Positions 7,374 to 16,708 of a stretch of DNA of 64,000 bases are shown piece after piece. The stretch is taken from assembly GCF_004331695.1 (NCBI RefSeq), contig NZ_SJSL01000005.1, forward strand, positions 208,759 to 272,758, read 5' to 3'. The notes beneath the pieces were generated by a model. It was not told where the DNA came from, did no database searches, and saw only the letters and a list, made by a program, of their open reading frames with translations. This DNA comes from Pedobacter psychroterrae. GTDB lineage: Bacteria; Bacteroidota; Bacteroidia; Sphingobacteriales; Sphingobacteriaceae. Within the stretch, counting starts at the first letter, position 1. Every line of letters starts with the position of its first letter. The position numbers and the translations under genes were made by a program.

Positions 7374-8258
7374 TTACACTCCCTTTAGTTTGCTTAATAT
7401 ATCTAAAGCGCCGATCTCCATTTTTGAAAAAGCAAACCATTTTTTCCCAAGATCTTTTAAGGAAGCTCCAATATGATAGACAACGTCATCGTCCAGGATT
7501 AAAAAACGATCATGAGCGTGCTTAAACTCTTTCACTGTTATAACACCGTATTGCGCCTTATATTTAACCAAATCTAAACTCAGTATGCAATCCTTTTTGG
7601 TGTAAATCGACAGTGATACATTTTTGCTACGCTTAGCAAACATTTTTAATACAGTGTCATCCACATAATTGTCAATCAATACTATGGAATGCTTTGCGTC
7701 TCGGATTAAATCAGCGATGAAAGTATAAGCATCAAATACCTGCCCATTGTAAAATATTCCTTGTTTAGGTTTTAAGTCATGATTTTGAATTACGCTGTAA
7801 ACTTCGTTAAAGCGTTTGTCAGTATCGGATTCCAGCTTTAACTGCCTCTGCTCCATATTACCCATTCTCAAAAATACTTCAGCGTTGTTATTCAGAAATC
7901 GTCGCATCTCCGTAAAAGCGCTAATGATCTGAACACTTGCTCTTACAGCAATGTCGCTTCGTAATATTGCAGAAAGCATTGCTATACCAGTTTCTGTAAA
8001 TACGTAGGGTGGTTTTCTTATGCCGCCCCAACTTGATATCACAATTTGTGATTTCAAGTTGCTGAATTCTAAATCACTTAATTGAAACATAAAATCGATT
8101 GGAAATCTATCTAAATTACGTTTTACAGCTTGATTTAAAGTTCTTGTGTCCACCCCATACAAAACCGCAAGATCACGATCGAGCATTACTTGCTTACCAC
8201 GAATAGTAAAGATCTGGTTCTGTATTGTTTCTTGGGTAATTGACATTATATCTGACAT
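7374..8258 (-). CDS. ORF6N domain protein with C-terminal PLD-like domain
   Basis: A 294-residue protein. Residues about 10-100 match the ORF6N DNA-binding domain (IRGKQVMLDRDLAVLYGVDT, LNQAVKRN, RFPIDFMFQL, PYVFTETGIAML), found in phage regulators and in many Bacteroidota chromosomes. A helical linker follows. The C-terminal third (HSIVLIDNYVDD, HDRFLILDDDVVYHIGASLKDLGKKW) resembles the phospholipase-D-like fold, with a single HxRFL-type motif. Proteins of this form are common and are sometimes called DNA-binding or anti-repressor-like; their target is not known. The gene stands alone and converges on the gene at 6581. Confidence 0.85.
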   Translation of the reverse strand: MSDIMSITQETIQNQIFTIRGKQVMLDRDLAVLYGVDTRTLNQAVKRNLDRFPIDFMFQLSDLEFSNLKSQIVISSWGGIRKPPYVFTETGIAMLSAILRSDIAVRASVQIISAFTEMRRFLNNNAEVFLRMGNMEQRQLKLESDTDKRFNEVYSVIQNHDLKPKQGIFYNGQVFDAYTFIADLIRDAKHSIVLIDNYVDDTVLKMFAKRSKNVSLSIYTKKDCILSLDLVKYKAQYGVITVKEFKHAHDRFLILDDDVVYHIGASLKDLGKKWFAFSKMEIGALDILSKLKGV

Positions 8259-8587
8259 AGAAATTGCTTTAACGCAAACCTATGCAAAAGCTAATAAATA
8301 ACCAAAAGGAAATAAAATATCTAATTATAGGAATATTTTGTAATTAAGATCAAAAAATCATATCTATTTTCAATATTTTGCCACAGAATACAATTTATTG
8401 AGAAACCTTATTTGAAGATCAGTCCCCTATCTTATCACGTGTTTACGGATACCCGTAAAAAGGATACAGTTTGGGTAGGTACCTTGAATTGTCAACGATA
8501 TATAGTGGACTTGTTGTCGGTGATGCAGTGGGGCAAATATAATAGTCCGTGGATTCGCACATTGCGAAGATATTTAAGCATTTTCAA
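8259..8587. other. Intergenic region between ORF6N and DUF3892 genes
   Basis: AT-rich region between divergent genes, holding both promoters. The TATTTTG strings in it are close to, but not exact, TAnnTTTG boxes. No repeat or stable hairpin was noted. Confidence 0.4.
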
Positions 8588-8869
8588 ATGTCAGAACGTA
8601 GAAAGATTTCCTGCATTAATAAACGCGAGCGCAGTAGTGCATACGAAAGGATCGCAAATGTAGGTGGAATTCACAATGGCTCTAGGTGGAAATTAACCCT
8701 CGATGAAGCAATCCGTTCAATCGAAAACGGAAGCAGATCGTACTACACAAGTGTTGGTGGGCACGAGCGAGATGTTATTGTCGCTAGCAGAAATGGTGTA
8801 AAATACCTTAAAACTGAAGCGGACAACGATACACCAGATAACTTGTTAAGTTTGGATGAGTGTCCTTAA
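8588..8869 (+). CDS. DUF3892 domain protein
   Basis: A 93-residue protein that is essentially one DUF3892 domain: ISCINKRER, then YERIANVGG, WKLTLDEAIRSIENG, a beta strand with YYTSVGGHERDVIVA, and the typical ending GVKYLKTEADNDTPDNLLSL. ATG at 8588 (MSERRKIS) gives a protein of the usual family length. An earlier in-frame ATG at 8549 would add 13 residues unlike the family, so I prefer 8588. DUF3892 has no proven function; its small size and placement next to accessory genes are typical. Confidence 0.85.
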   Translation: MSERRKISCINKRERSSAYERIANVGGIHNGSRWKLTLDEAIRSIENGSRSYYTSVGGHERDVIVASRNGVKYLKTEADNDTPDNLLSLDECP

Positions 8870-8873
8870 AGGA

Positions 8874-8896
8874 GTTGCCCAGAGTCTCTGGGCAAC
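8874..8896 (+). terminator. Hairpin after the DUF3892 gene
   Basis: A perfect 10-base-pair stem (8874-8883 with 8887-8896) with a 3-base loop starts 4 bases after the stop. There is no T run behind it, so termination may be weak or factor-assisted. Confidence 0.5.
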
Positions 8897-9057
8897 TTAC
8901 TACAAAGTTAGTGAAGCAATCACTTAATGCGCCAGAAAGCAATAACTTGGAATAGACATCCACACTTCCCAAATTACAATGTGATGATGCCTCAAATTTA
9001 TATGTGTGGTTGTAGACTGGGTTTATAGCACTATATTAGTTGTGTAAAGCGATAAAA

Positions 9058-9663
9058 ATGACCGTATCTAAATCTCTTGTTCTGCCATCTGTCCTTCTGA
9101 TATGCATATGTTTGGCGGGTTGTGTTTCAAATACAGAGGTCAATAGCTCGTCTGTCAAAGAGGCCCCAATAAAATTCGATTCGCTAACTATTGAAAAGAT
9201 TGATCACACACCGGACTCATCACTGGTATATATGATATTTGAGCATATCTCAAGTAGAATTGCTGGCAATCCAGATCAGGAGCTAGCATCCTTACTCGCT
9301 CTCCCAAAACCCCAACAGGTAATTTATATTACCTGGATATTAGAAGGAGAAGTAAACAATGGCGGGTTCAATCAATACTATTATAATTCAAGCGGGCAGT
9401 TTGCCAAGTTAGCCCCGGAAGCGCTAAAGTTAGTTGGCGCTACACAACACGCTGCATTAACTCAGGCGGCAAATGACGTATATGAAAAAGAAAAAGAGCG
9501 AATTGTAAAGTATCAGGATGGAACCAGCGAAGGTTTTAGTAAATCATATGAAAATAATCCTTTAGAGAAATTTGATGATCAATTCTATAAGCTGAAAGAA
9601 CCGCTAATGGATCTTCAAATTGCGTATATCAGGAAAAACAAAAAGGATTTTGTGGTAAAGTAG
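9058..9663 (+). CDS. DUF4375 (DMP19-like) lipoprotein
   Basis: A 201-residue predicted lipoprotein: the signal peptide ends in the lipobox LAGC (about residues 19-22). The body contains 'ILEGEVNNGGFNQYYYNSSG', the hallmark of DUF4375 (the DMP19-like C-terminal domain), followed by helices with ALKLVGA and a charged C terminus. I chose ATG 9058 over the upstream in-frame TTG at 9040 because it starts the signal peptide directly. DMP19 of Neisseria is a cytoplasmic DNA mimic; a lipid-anchored copy in Bacteroidota cannot act that way, so the shared domain probably has another role. The next gene is 50 bases downstream on the same strand. Confidence 0.8.
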   Translation: MTVSKSLVLPSVLLICICLAGCVSNTEVNSSSVKEAPIKFDSLTIEKIDHTPDSSLVYMIFEHISSRIAGNPDQELASLLALPKPQQVIYITWILEGEVNNGGFNQYYYNSSGQFAKLAPEALKLVGATQHAALTQAANDVYEKEKERIVKYQDGTSEGFSKSYENNPLEKFDDQFYKLKEPLMDLQIAYIRKNKKDFVVK

Positions 9664-9713
9664 AAGATGAAGGCAAACCTAAAAGACATCATTGAAAATA
9701 TATAATTAAATCT

Positions 9714-10364
9714 ATGAAACGTATAATCCTCTCCGTAACGTTTGTGTTTGCACTAGCGAACCTGCACGGTCAAGCCAAAATAGATTTCCTATCGCTGGGT
9801 ATCAAAACTTTGAATCTGAACTATACTCCGCTAGAACGTTCGGTAGAACTGCAATCTATTATGCCTGATGACAATTACGTGCCGCGTCCAAATAGTGGTA
9901 TACTCAATGGATTCGATTATAAAATGAAGCCCGCAGAAGATGACGTTGTGATTGTCTTTAGCTTTTTCGACTCGGACACGGTAACTAGAAAACGATCGAC
10001 AAAATTTTCTTATAATGATACAGATCATATTGAGAAAATCAATTACTTGATTTACGATGAGCCAATATTTTATGAAGATAGTGATGGAACTGTTAGGAGA
10101 ATAGGCCGCTCAACAACATTAAATCCAAAGAAAGCATACATTTTTAAAGGTCAAAAACTAAAAAGATATGGTGCTGATGATGCAGCATTGTTTGATGTAC
10201 CCGTTTCTCGAGCGTACCAAGGTAAGTACCATAAACTAAAAGTATTCTGCATGTATAAAAAGAATGAAGGCGAAGTGTGGATTTATTACTTTTACAATGA
10301 AGGTGCCAAGATTGATAAACATATTAGAGACACGGAATATATATTGACATTCAAAAAGAGATAA
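9714..10364 (+). CDS. Secreted protein of unknown function
   Basis: A 216-residue protein with a clear signal peptide (MKRIILSVTFVFALANLHGQ), so periplasmic or outer-membrane facing. The mature part is rich in Tyr, Asp and Lys with beta-strand-like alternation (DDVVIVFSFFDSDT, KLKVFCMYKKNEGEVWIYYF). No family was recognised. It follows the DUF4375 lipoprotein by 50 bases and is followed by a headless remnant of a TonB_C-like gene, so it may be what is left of a longer secreted-protein operon. Confidence 0.7.
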   Translation: MKRIILSVTFVFALANLHGQAKIDFLSLGIKTLNLNYTPLERSVELQSIMPDDNYVPRPNSGILNGFDYKMKPAEDDVVIVFSFFDSDTVTRKRSTKFSYNDTDHIEKINYLIYDEPIFYEDSDGTVRRIGRSTTLNPKKAYIFKGQKLKRYGADDAALFDVPVSRAYQGKYHKLKVFCMYKKNEGEVWIYYFYNEGAKIDKHIRDTEYILTFKKR

Positions 10365-10378
10365 ACGGTATAAATTGA

Positions 10379-10657
10379 AAGGGAAAGTGGCAATATCAGG
10401 ATTGTGAGACCTATCCAGTCGTAGGAGAAGTTGCAACTACGCCAGAAAACCCTCAACTAGTACGCCTCCGTACTTATCTATCTAGCAAGGTGATATTGCC
10501 AACTTCGATAAACACAAATATAGTAGTGTCATTTGCCATCAATGAAAAAAGCGATTTCATTAACCTTGCCACTGGCAATCAATTGCCTGAACATGCAAAG
10601 ACTAAACTTTTTTATATTCTTAAAAAAGCGCCAAGATGGAAAGTAGATCAATATTAG
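10379..10657 (+). pseudogene. Headless remnant with TonB C-terminal-like domain
   Basis: A 92-codon frame opens after a TGA at 10376 and ends at TAG 10655, but it has no start codon. It encodes a soluble-looking sequence with the spacing of a TonB C-terminal domain: YLSSKVILPTSINTNIVVSF, then INEKSDFI, and near the end ILKKAPRWKVDQY, matching the usual 'AxxxLxxxPxWxP' finish. The 5' part (signal peptide, any membrane helix) is missing. I read it as a decayed secreted or TonB-like gene. The alternative, that the frame is accidental, is less likely given its amino-acid make-up. Confidence 0.5.
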
Positions 10658-10964
10658 TCGAATTATCCTTATTCGCTTTGGCTCACTATAAAAAAGGGGA
10701 AGGTATTACCTTATTTCGATACCGGCAAATGAATTAGGTATCTATTAGATGGCTCTAACTCAATTATTGCGACAGTGTCGCATACTTGTTATTAATTTAC
10801 TATGTAATTCATTATGCACATAATTTGAATTAACCCATAAAACTACATTCACCCGGCAAAATACCAATAAATAGATAAAATTAATAATTTGAGTTAAGAT
10901 AGCATTTCTAATTACTATATTTAGTTTTATAATTAGTTGCATTTTATACCTGCTACAAAACTTA
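10658..10964. other. Intergenic region before the PAS-LuxR gene
   Basis: AT-rich spacer. Its one notable element is a 15-base dyad centred at 10775, listed separately. TATATTTA near 10918 is one base off a TAnnTTTG box and could serve the gene at 10965. Confidence 0.4.
10768..10782. promoter_or_regulatory. 15-base perfect dyad (possible operator)
   Basis: TGCGACA-G-TGTCGCA is a perfect inverted repeat about 180 bases upstream of the PAS-LuxR regulator gene. It could be an operator for a dimeric regulator or a small RNA hairpin. No second copy was noticed in the window. Confidence 0.3.
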
Positions 10965-11654
10965 ATGATCAAGATGAAGTCAAATCCTACAGAAGAGGCA
11001 ATTAGAAAGGCTATATCTGAAGTAATCAAAATCGCTGACAGAATGCCAGGAGTGGTGATTTTACATGATGTGAGAGATTGGAGGATAGCCTGGATGTCAG
11101 CCTGGGGATTGAAGCAATTAAATGTTTCACTGGAGGAACTCACCAGTCTTACAGCGGCAGAATATTACAGTACATACTTTAATGCAGAAGACTCTGCAGA
11201 TTACGTCCCGAAGATACTTAAACTATTAGAGAACGATAAAGACGATGATTTTTGTACGGTTTTCCAACAAGTGCGTGTGGCGGCAGAAGCTGACTATGTT
11301 TGGCATATGTCCGGCTCCAAAGTTTATCTACGCGACGACTATAACAAACCCTTATTAGTTATCACACTTGCTTCCCCTATAGATGCTATGCATCATATGA
11401 CATCGAAAGCCGCCCGTCTATTAGAAGAGAATAACTTTCTCAGACGAAACCTTCACCGGTATTCCACCCTTAGCGGACGCGAACGTGAAATCCTAAAGTT
11501 TCTCGCACTCGGAAAGAGTTCTGGAGATACCGCTGAGCTAATGTTCATTTCTCAAAATACTGTTGAAACCCACCGGAAAAATATTAAACAAAAATTAAAT
11601 ACTAACTCATATTATGAATTATGTGAATATGCCAGGGCATATGATCTTATTTAA
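10965..11654 (+). CDS. PAS-domain LuxR-family transcriptional regulator
   Basis: A 229-residue regulator. Residues about 20-130 form a PAS-like sensor (GVVILHDVRDWRIAWMSAWG, then the YYSTYFNAEDSADYV helix and a strand pair). A coiled linker (KAARLLEENNFLRRNL) leads to a C-terminal LuxR/GerE HTH: LSGREREILKFLALGKSSGD, then TAELMFISQNTVETHRKNI and KLNTNSYYEL. This layout is common in Sphingobacteriaceae. There is no receiver domain, so the PAS fold probably senses the signal. ATG 10965 and ATG 10974 are both possible starts. The secreted protein gene at 11939 downstream has its own promoter and may be a target. Confidence 0.88.
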   Translation: MIKMKSNPTEEAIRKAISEVIKIADRMPGVVILHDVRDWRIAWMSAWGLKQLNVSLEELTSLTAAEYYSTYFNAEDSADYVPKILKLLENDKDDDFCTVFQQVRVAAEADYVWHMSGSKVYLRDDYNKPLLVITLASPIDAMHHMTSKAARLLEENNFLRRNLHRYSTLSGREREILKFLALGKSSGDTAELMFISQNTVETHRKNIKQKLNTNSYYELCEYARAYDLI

Positions 11655-11842
11655 TCAACTCCAGCTCAGTTTGGGTCCGCGACTTTATAAAATACCCACT
11701 TTCGGTGATGTTTTAATAAGACGATCTTAACTAAATTAGCCTATCTATTAACCATCAAATTATTAACCGAATGCAAAATTAACATCAATTTTATTTCTAA
11801 TAATACCGGATGTATTAGTAAACTGCTTGCAGGAACGGCGAG

Positions 11843-11850
11843 TATATTTG
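11843..11850 (+). promoter_or_regulatory. Bacteroidota -7 promoter box TATATTTG
   Basis: Exact match to TAnnTTTG, 89 bases upstream of the ATG at 11939 and in the spacer after the PAS-LuxR gene. A TTG lies 13 bases upstream, closer than the usual 19-21, so the -33 element is poor. Confidence 0.5.
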
Positions 11851-11938
11851 CACTTAACTATGACGTTTTCGAGTGGCTTTTACAATCCATCAAACTTATA
11901 TCCGAAATAAACCAACGCTAGTATTAATACTTTCTATT

Positions 11939-13258
11939 ATGAAAAAGCCATCATTCTTTTTTTCTTTGCTACTCATTTTTGTACATCTGGCATGTGTTGC
12001 GCAGACCACGTTGAGCTATTCAAAAATGGACGAAATAGATGTACGATTGAGACGATACCGGGACCTAACTAATGAAGTTTACGATAGCCATCCTAAATAC
12101 ATTGTGAGTCGCTTTACATTCCGATCGCTTATTAAACAGGATTTTTCCAAAATAACGATCGGTGAAAACAGTTTCTCCAAAATCGGACGCTTCGCTGCCG
12201 TTAATTTTGACTCTGATGAGTCCAGATTTTATTTTACCCCATTTACTTTTATTGTAAAGAACGATCCTTTCGAAGGTGCCTTCAGGGCCATCCATTCCAT
12301 AGATTTCAGTGGAGAAGTGAACAGTACTAATATCTTTGATTTTAAGCAAAAAAAATCCCTAAGGGCAGGTTATTCCTATACTAGAATTTTCGATAAGTAT
12401 TCAGCAAAACAGGGAGCGCGAAATACTAGCTTCCATAAGGCCGTTGTTGACGAGGTATACAAAGACACGAGATCTGAATATCAAAAAATGACGACCAGTT
12501 TCTCTGCCTATCTTGATCTTGCAGCTGCTGCAGAAGATGAAGACAAAACCGCTTTTTACAAAGACATCAAAAAACGATTTTTTAAAAATTTGGAAAGCAT
12601 TGAACTCAAGTATTATGATGACAAATGGACAGTCAAAAGAATTGCCTGGGTAAAGTTCAACCTAACACCTTTTAGTTGGGACAATTTTTTATATGTGGAT
12701 CAGACTGAACAGACTAGTTATAGTAAGCCAATTGATAAGTCCGTTTACACCGCAAACGCGAAATTATCTGGCAATATACTTTTCACCTATCCACACAAAC
12801 GTAATATGCAGCTTTATCTCAGTGGGTTCTTGGCAGCTTCGAATAAGCATAGTCTGTCAGAAATTGCCAGCCCTTCGCAGTGGCAACAAAGCCAGCTGTT
12901 AACAGATTCGACTTTTATAATTAGTAATGATGAGAAAGTGTACCGGTTAATCAATAGTGATTTTAAAACCGGTATTAGACCGGACGTCGGAGGACAATTA
13001 ATCTTTCTTATTAATACTTTTAACAAAACACCGCTAGGGTTAGATCTCGCCACCTCGTTCAATGGACTTGTCGGCGCCAAAAAAAATGCCTACGTTAATA
13101 AAACAACCATCGGCCTTGTCGTTCCTTTTCTGGACAAAAGTGGCGAAAGCACAGTAAACCTGGAATTCTTTTATCAAAGAAAGAGTTATAAAAAAATGGA
13201 TTTAGAAAGTGAAGAACTATGGGGCATCAAATTCGGCCTTCCTTTCCACATGCTTTAG
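11939..13258 (+). CDS. Secreted or outer-membrane protein of unknown function
   Basis: A 439-residue protein with a signal peptide (MKKPSFFFSLLLIFVHLACVAQ). ATG 11939 is preferred over the in-frame ATG at 11873, which would bury the signal peptide behind 22 residues. The second half has alternating polar and aromatic strands (NILFTYPHKRNMQLYLSGF, STVNLEFFYQRKSY) and ends near FGLPFHML, which fits an outer-membrane beta-barrel or associated protein. No known family was recognised. It has its own promoter box and follows the PAS-LuxR regulator. Confidence 0.7.
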   Translation: MKKPSFFFSLLLIFVHLACVAQTTLSYSKMDEIDVRLRRYRDLTNEVYDSHPKYIVSRFTFRSLIKQDFSKITIGENSFSKIGRFAAVNFDSDESRFYFTPFTFIVKNDPFEGAFRAIHSIDFSGEVNSTNIFDFKQKKSLRAGYSYTRIFDKYSAKQGARNTSFHKAVVDEVYKDTRSEYQKMTTSFSAYLDLAAAAEDEDKTAFYKDIKKRFFKNLESIELKYYDDKWTVKRIAWVKFNLTPFSWDNFLYVDQTEQTSYSKPIDKSVYTANAKLSGNILFTYPHKRNMQLYLSGFLAASNKHSLSEIASPSQWQQSQLLTDSTFIISNDEKVYRLINSDFKTGIRPDVGGQLIFLINTFNKTPLGLDLATSFNGLVGAKKNAYVNKTTIGLVVPFLDKSGESTVNLEFFYQRKSYKKMDLESEELWGIKFGLPFHML

Positions 13259-13321
13259 AATTGACAGGCCAAATGTATAGTAACTATTAGCAAAAGGAAT
13301 TAGTGTGGTATAAACTTGTAT

Positions 13322-14698
13322 CTATCCCTTAATCGTCAAATCGAGACATAGATGGCTCCCTTCGCTGTCGTTGATAACTTTTAAGTTCTCGAAGTCCTCC
13401 TGCGAGTAGAAGGGATAGGCAAGTTTGAAGTTATTGCCCGATTGAACAATAGTGTCCGATCGTAATACCCTCCCGAGACTTTGACGATGATAACCCATTA
13501 CCATTTCAGGCCGTAGCATCGCAAAGTGGTGATTGTTACTAACTGCTTCGTCCACCGGAACAAGTATAGTCAGCTCCTTTTTGTTCATCATCTCGAGTCC
13601 CTGTTTCAACGTTGCATTATGGCTCGAGTGATGACCGGCCTTATAAATTACCGTACGGGAAAGCAAATCCTTGCCATCTACTTCTGTGTCCTTAAATTTA
13701 ACGTCAAACCAACTTTGCCAGTTACCAATCTGCGCGTCGCCTACAAACAGCAGCACTTTTCGGGAATCCACCAATTCAAAAGCGAGTACTAAACTGGTAT
13801 TGTTGGTGAGCTTGTCCATATGAAGTGACATCCGCCCGATTTCACTTAACCAGTCCTCGTCAATCTTGCGGTCAGGCTCTCCCTGATAAAGTGCCTTAAT
13901 TTCTGCGCTTTCAGGGCTCCCTTTACTTAGGTATTTTTTGTTAAACGGAAATGAATTTTCCTTTGGGCTCAGCTCACCGTCAAATGCGGTGAGGGCATCC
14001 ATCATTAGTGTGCCGGAAAGATCCAACTGCGCAAATTCCATAACTGATTTAAGGCCAGTAACTTCTTCATCTTTTCGAGGATTAAGTTTTGCCAATTGGA
14101 CGTTATCCGTTGGCGGTCCTAGTACATAGACTTTGACACTATCATTAGTCCCAGGCAGGAAAAAAGAATCTCCAGGAGTGAGAAATTTGACATTGTGATC
14201 TACCAGGTCAAGTAGGTTACTCATCTCCTTTCCACCTATCTGTCCTTCAGCAAATAGATCCAGCGATTCCTTTGCCTGTAACATTTGCTCAACTTTCGCG
14301 TTCGTGTTAAAGTACTTTAAGAGCAATTGCCTCACTTTAGCACTTTTCTTCCAGTACTTTTCAGTCATCTCCCTGATGACTTTGCCCTGTTTGCTGTTTT
14401 CATCATCTAGAAAAGAAAGCCAGAGCTCTTTGGGCAGACCTTTCAGAATATCATTAGATGTACCGAACCCGCTTATGTGGTCTTTATGCTGGTGGGTGAG
14501 TACGATTGTCAATTTTTTATCTCCCACAGTTGTTTTTATGTGCGATGCGATTTCATGTTCTCGTAGTTCATTACTTTTATAAGAACCAAAGTCAATCAGA
14601 ATATAGGTATCCTGCTGATCCTCAGCCTGGAATTTTAATAAGAAGCAGTCTCCCAGATTTTTCTGGTTATACATGCGTATTGTAGCGGTCACTGACAT
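13322..14698 (-). CDS. Metallo-beta-lactamase-fold hydrolase (ComEC-like MBL)
   Basis: A 458-residue protein. Residues 8-20 (MYNQKNLGDCFLLKF) and 33-38 (ILIDFG) are the first strands of an MBL fold. The metal motif THQHKDH is at 68-74. The C-terminal half has VGDAQ and YKAGHHSSHNA, which supply further metal ligands as in the MBL part of ComEC and related stand-alone hydrolases. The ATG at 14698 lies 10 bases past the stop of the peptidase gene; the frame also extends to 14740, which would overlap that gene. It is the third gene of the patatin-peptidase-MBL operon. The substrate is unknown: nucleic acid, nucleotide or phosphodiester are the usual options. Confidence 0.8.
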   Translation of the reverse strand: MSVTATIRMYNQKNLGDCFLLKFQAEDQQDTYILIDFGSYKSNELREHEIASHIKTTVGDKKLTIVLTHQHKDHISGFGTSNDILKGLPKELWLSFLDDENSKQGKVIREMTEKYWKKSAKVRQLLLKYFNTNAKVEQMLQAKESLDLFAEGQIGGKEMSNLLDLVDHNVKFLTPGDSFFLPGTNDSVKVYVLGPPTDNVQLAKLNPRKDEEVTGLKSVMEFAQLDLSGTLMMDALTAFDGELSPKENSFPFNKKYLSKGSPESAEIKALYQGEPDRKIDEDWLSEIGRMSLHMDKLTNNTSLVLAFELVDSRKVLLFVGDAQIGNWQSWFDVKFKDTEVDGKDLLSRTVIYKAGHHSSHNATLKQGLEMMNKKELTILVPVDEAVSNNHHFAMLRPEMVMGYHRQSLGRVLRSDTIVQSGNNFKLAYPFYSQEDFENLKVINDSEGSHLCLDLTIKG

Positions 14699-14708
14699 GA
14701 GGTATGGA

Positions 14709-16691
14709 TTAATGGATATGAAGTGAAGCAAATGGCTCATCGTCCTGCATTAGCAAGGCGTTGTTATCTAAAGAGACATTCGCGATTGAGAAATCTAACT
14801 GGCGAAATAATCTGGCAGAACTGCATATGCTCTTTGATATGACATACTGAATTTCATAGTTCGCCATATCGATAATGAGTGAGGAGCCGCCGCGAAAAAC
14901 AAAGGTATTATCTTTGAAATACCCTTTATATTTAGTCTCCGAGACATCAATATTAACTTTTTGTAAAAACATAATCAGCATTACTTTGCGGCTATTTCCT
15001 GTATGCGGATCAGTCAGAATCATTGGCCGGCATTTGTAGACTTGAAAAACTCGTCGCCCTGGAGCTCGCAGTCTGATGTTATCAGATTCCTGCTCACCTT
15101 TATGAAAATATTCTATATCATCAAATTTCATCCCCAGCAGATTTTCCACTCCGGCATCAAGAATCTCCATTTTCATTTTGAAAAGGTCATGCACTACTGC
15201 AGCAAGGTACTGCGTTTGCTCAAAAATAATTTTGCGGTCATTTGCCCTTAAAATTCTCTCAAAAGCACCTAACACTTCTTGAATCTTAGTGTTGGAGAAA
15301 TTTAAGGTTCTTGAAAACTCAGGATCAAAAGCAAACTTGATCGTTTTGATAAGCGAATCCAGCTGACTTCCGTCATCGAAGAACTCATTTGGATTCTCCC
15401 ATTTTAAAGCCGCTACAGAAAACGTATTCACTTCGTCGGGTATAATCCCCCATGCTCTAAATGATTCCATAATCGCATACCTTATCCCCTGGTCATCGTC
15501 AGGATCATTTGCTAGATCTGCCGTTATAATGGCTCGTAAATAATCACCAAATGTTAAATCAGCCGGAGGACAATAATCCAATGCGCGGATACAGATCATC
15601 ATGAGTTGATCTGCAATATGGCAGGCCTCCTTAGACAGCCTTTTAACCAAATCTGGATCAATCTCGCCCTGCCCTAAAATACCACTTCCATTTGAGGCCA
15701 GTCTGATCAGATCAGCTACATTGAATTTGTATAATCTGGCAAAAGCATCAAATATCGCGGCGACCAAAATTCCACCACGGCTATGCGGATCCGTTATAGT
15801 GTGGTAAAGTGATGGGTCAGGTGTGATGTTCTTCCAGTTACCGTGCTCATCTTTTTCAACCAAAAAACTGCGTAAGGCACGCCTGTTCCCTGATACCGCC
15901 TGACCGAACTGTATGGCCAAATCTCCAAGCAAATTTTCTGCTGAGACAAGATCTCCTCTTGAACTTCTTATCTGGTCCTCCACCACGGAGCGAAAGGTAA
16001 ACCGTTGCAGCAGGGCAATGATGTCTGAAAACGCCTCATGAAATGCCAGCATATCCTGATTGGTATCATTCATTAGATAAGGGTGAATGCTATGGAGAAT
16101 TGCGTGGGTAGTTTCGTGCGCAATAATATCGGGAGAGAGGCAGGTGAACACTGTAGCTCCGGGCACATTATTACCGTTCCAATTGTGGGCAGCTTGAAAA
16201 TATCCAAACATCAGGGCGTTTTTTGCTGGTGAGTAATAAGCGTTTTGCTGTCGCATAGCATGTGGATATACCCATAGCTGCGGAATAAATTCATGCTTGT
16301 ATAGTTTTCCTCCAGCAGGGTCGGCGTTGGTGATTTTAGACCAAATCACCTTTCTGCCCAGCGCACGCTCAAACTGGTTTATCACGCTCATAATGACCGC
16401 ATACACCTGCTGCTGGTGAAATCTTGGATCGCCTTCAGACAGTTCCATTCCATAATCCGCTAGTACTAATTCATGGTGAAGATTGATAGGTTCATAAAAG
16501 CGACGCTTAGAAGGATCATAGTCAATTACTGCTATGTATTCACCGACCGGTCCTGGTTTAGTATCTTCCCACTTTATTTTATAAAGCACTTCATTTACTT
16601 CCCGTTTTGCTAGCGTTGCAGAAAAAGACGGGTCAAATGCATATCCTTTCAGTTTTCTAAAAAAGGGTTGCGGATAGTTCATTTTGCTCAT
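14709..16691 (-). CDS. Thermolysin-like (gluzincin) HEXXH metallopeptidase
   Basis: A 660-residue protein. The catalytic helix AHETTHAILH gives H192-E193-x-x-H196, and EAFSD at 219-223 supplies the third zinc ligand (E219), the M4/gluzincin pattern HEXXH + ExxxD. There is no signal peptide, so it is probably cytoplasmic, unlike typical secreted thermolysins. The N-terminal 170 residues and the C-terminal 250 residues (with LIIDMANYEIQYVIS) match nothing I recognise. I chose ATG 16691 (MSKMNYPQP), 17 bases after the patatin stop; the frame extends to 16757 inside the patatin gene. It would be activated or restrained by its operon partners, which is inference. Confidence 0.8.
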   Translation of the reverse strand: MSKMNYPQPFFRKLKGYAFDPSFSATLAKREVNEVLYKIKWEDTKPGPVGEYIAVIDYDPSKRRFYEPINLHHELVLADYGMELSEGDPRFHQQQVYAVIMSVINQFERALGRKVIWSKITNADPAGGKLYKHEFIPQLWVYPHAMRQQNAYYSPAKNALMFGYFQAAHNWNGNNVPGATVFTCLSPDIIAHETTHAILHSIHPYLMNDTNQDMLAFHEAFSDIIALLQRFTFRSVVEDQIRSSRGDLVSAENLLGDLAIQFGQAVSGNRRALRSFLVEKDEHGNWKNITPDPSLYHTITDPHSRGGILVAAIFDAFARLYKFNVADLIRLASNGSGILGQGEIDPDLVKRLSKEACHIADQLMMICIRALDYCPPADLTFGDYLRAIITADLANDPDDDQGIRYAIMESFRAWGIIPDEVNTFSVAALKWENPNEFFDDGSQLDSLIKTIKFAFDPEFSRTLNFSNTKIQEVLGAFERILRANDRKIIFEQTQYLAAVVHDLFKMKMEILDAGVENLLGMKFDDIEYFHKGEQESDNIRLRAPGRRVFQVYKCRPMILTDPHTGNSRKVMLIMFLQKVNIDVSETKYKGYFKDNTFVFRGGSSLIIDMANYEIQYVISKSICSSARLFRQLDFSIANVSLDNNALLMQDDEPFASLHIH

Positions 16692-16708
16692 AATATTAGT
16701 TCGATTTT

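Noticed and set aside
8412..8663. 83-codon plus-strand frame overlapping the DUF3892 gene
   Set aside because: Starts with TTG and overlaps the well-supported DUF3892 frame in another phase.
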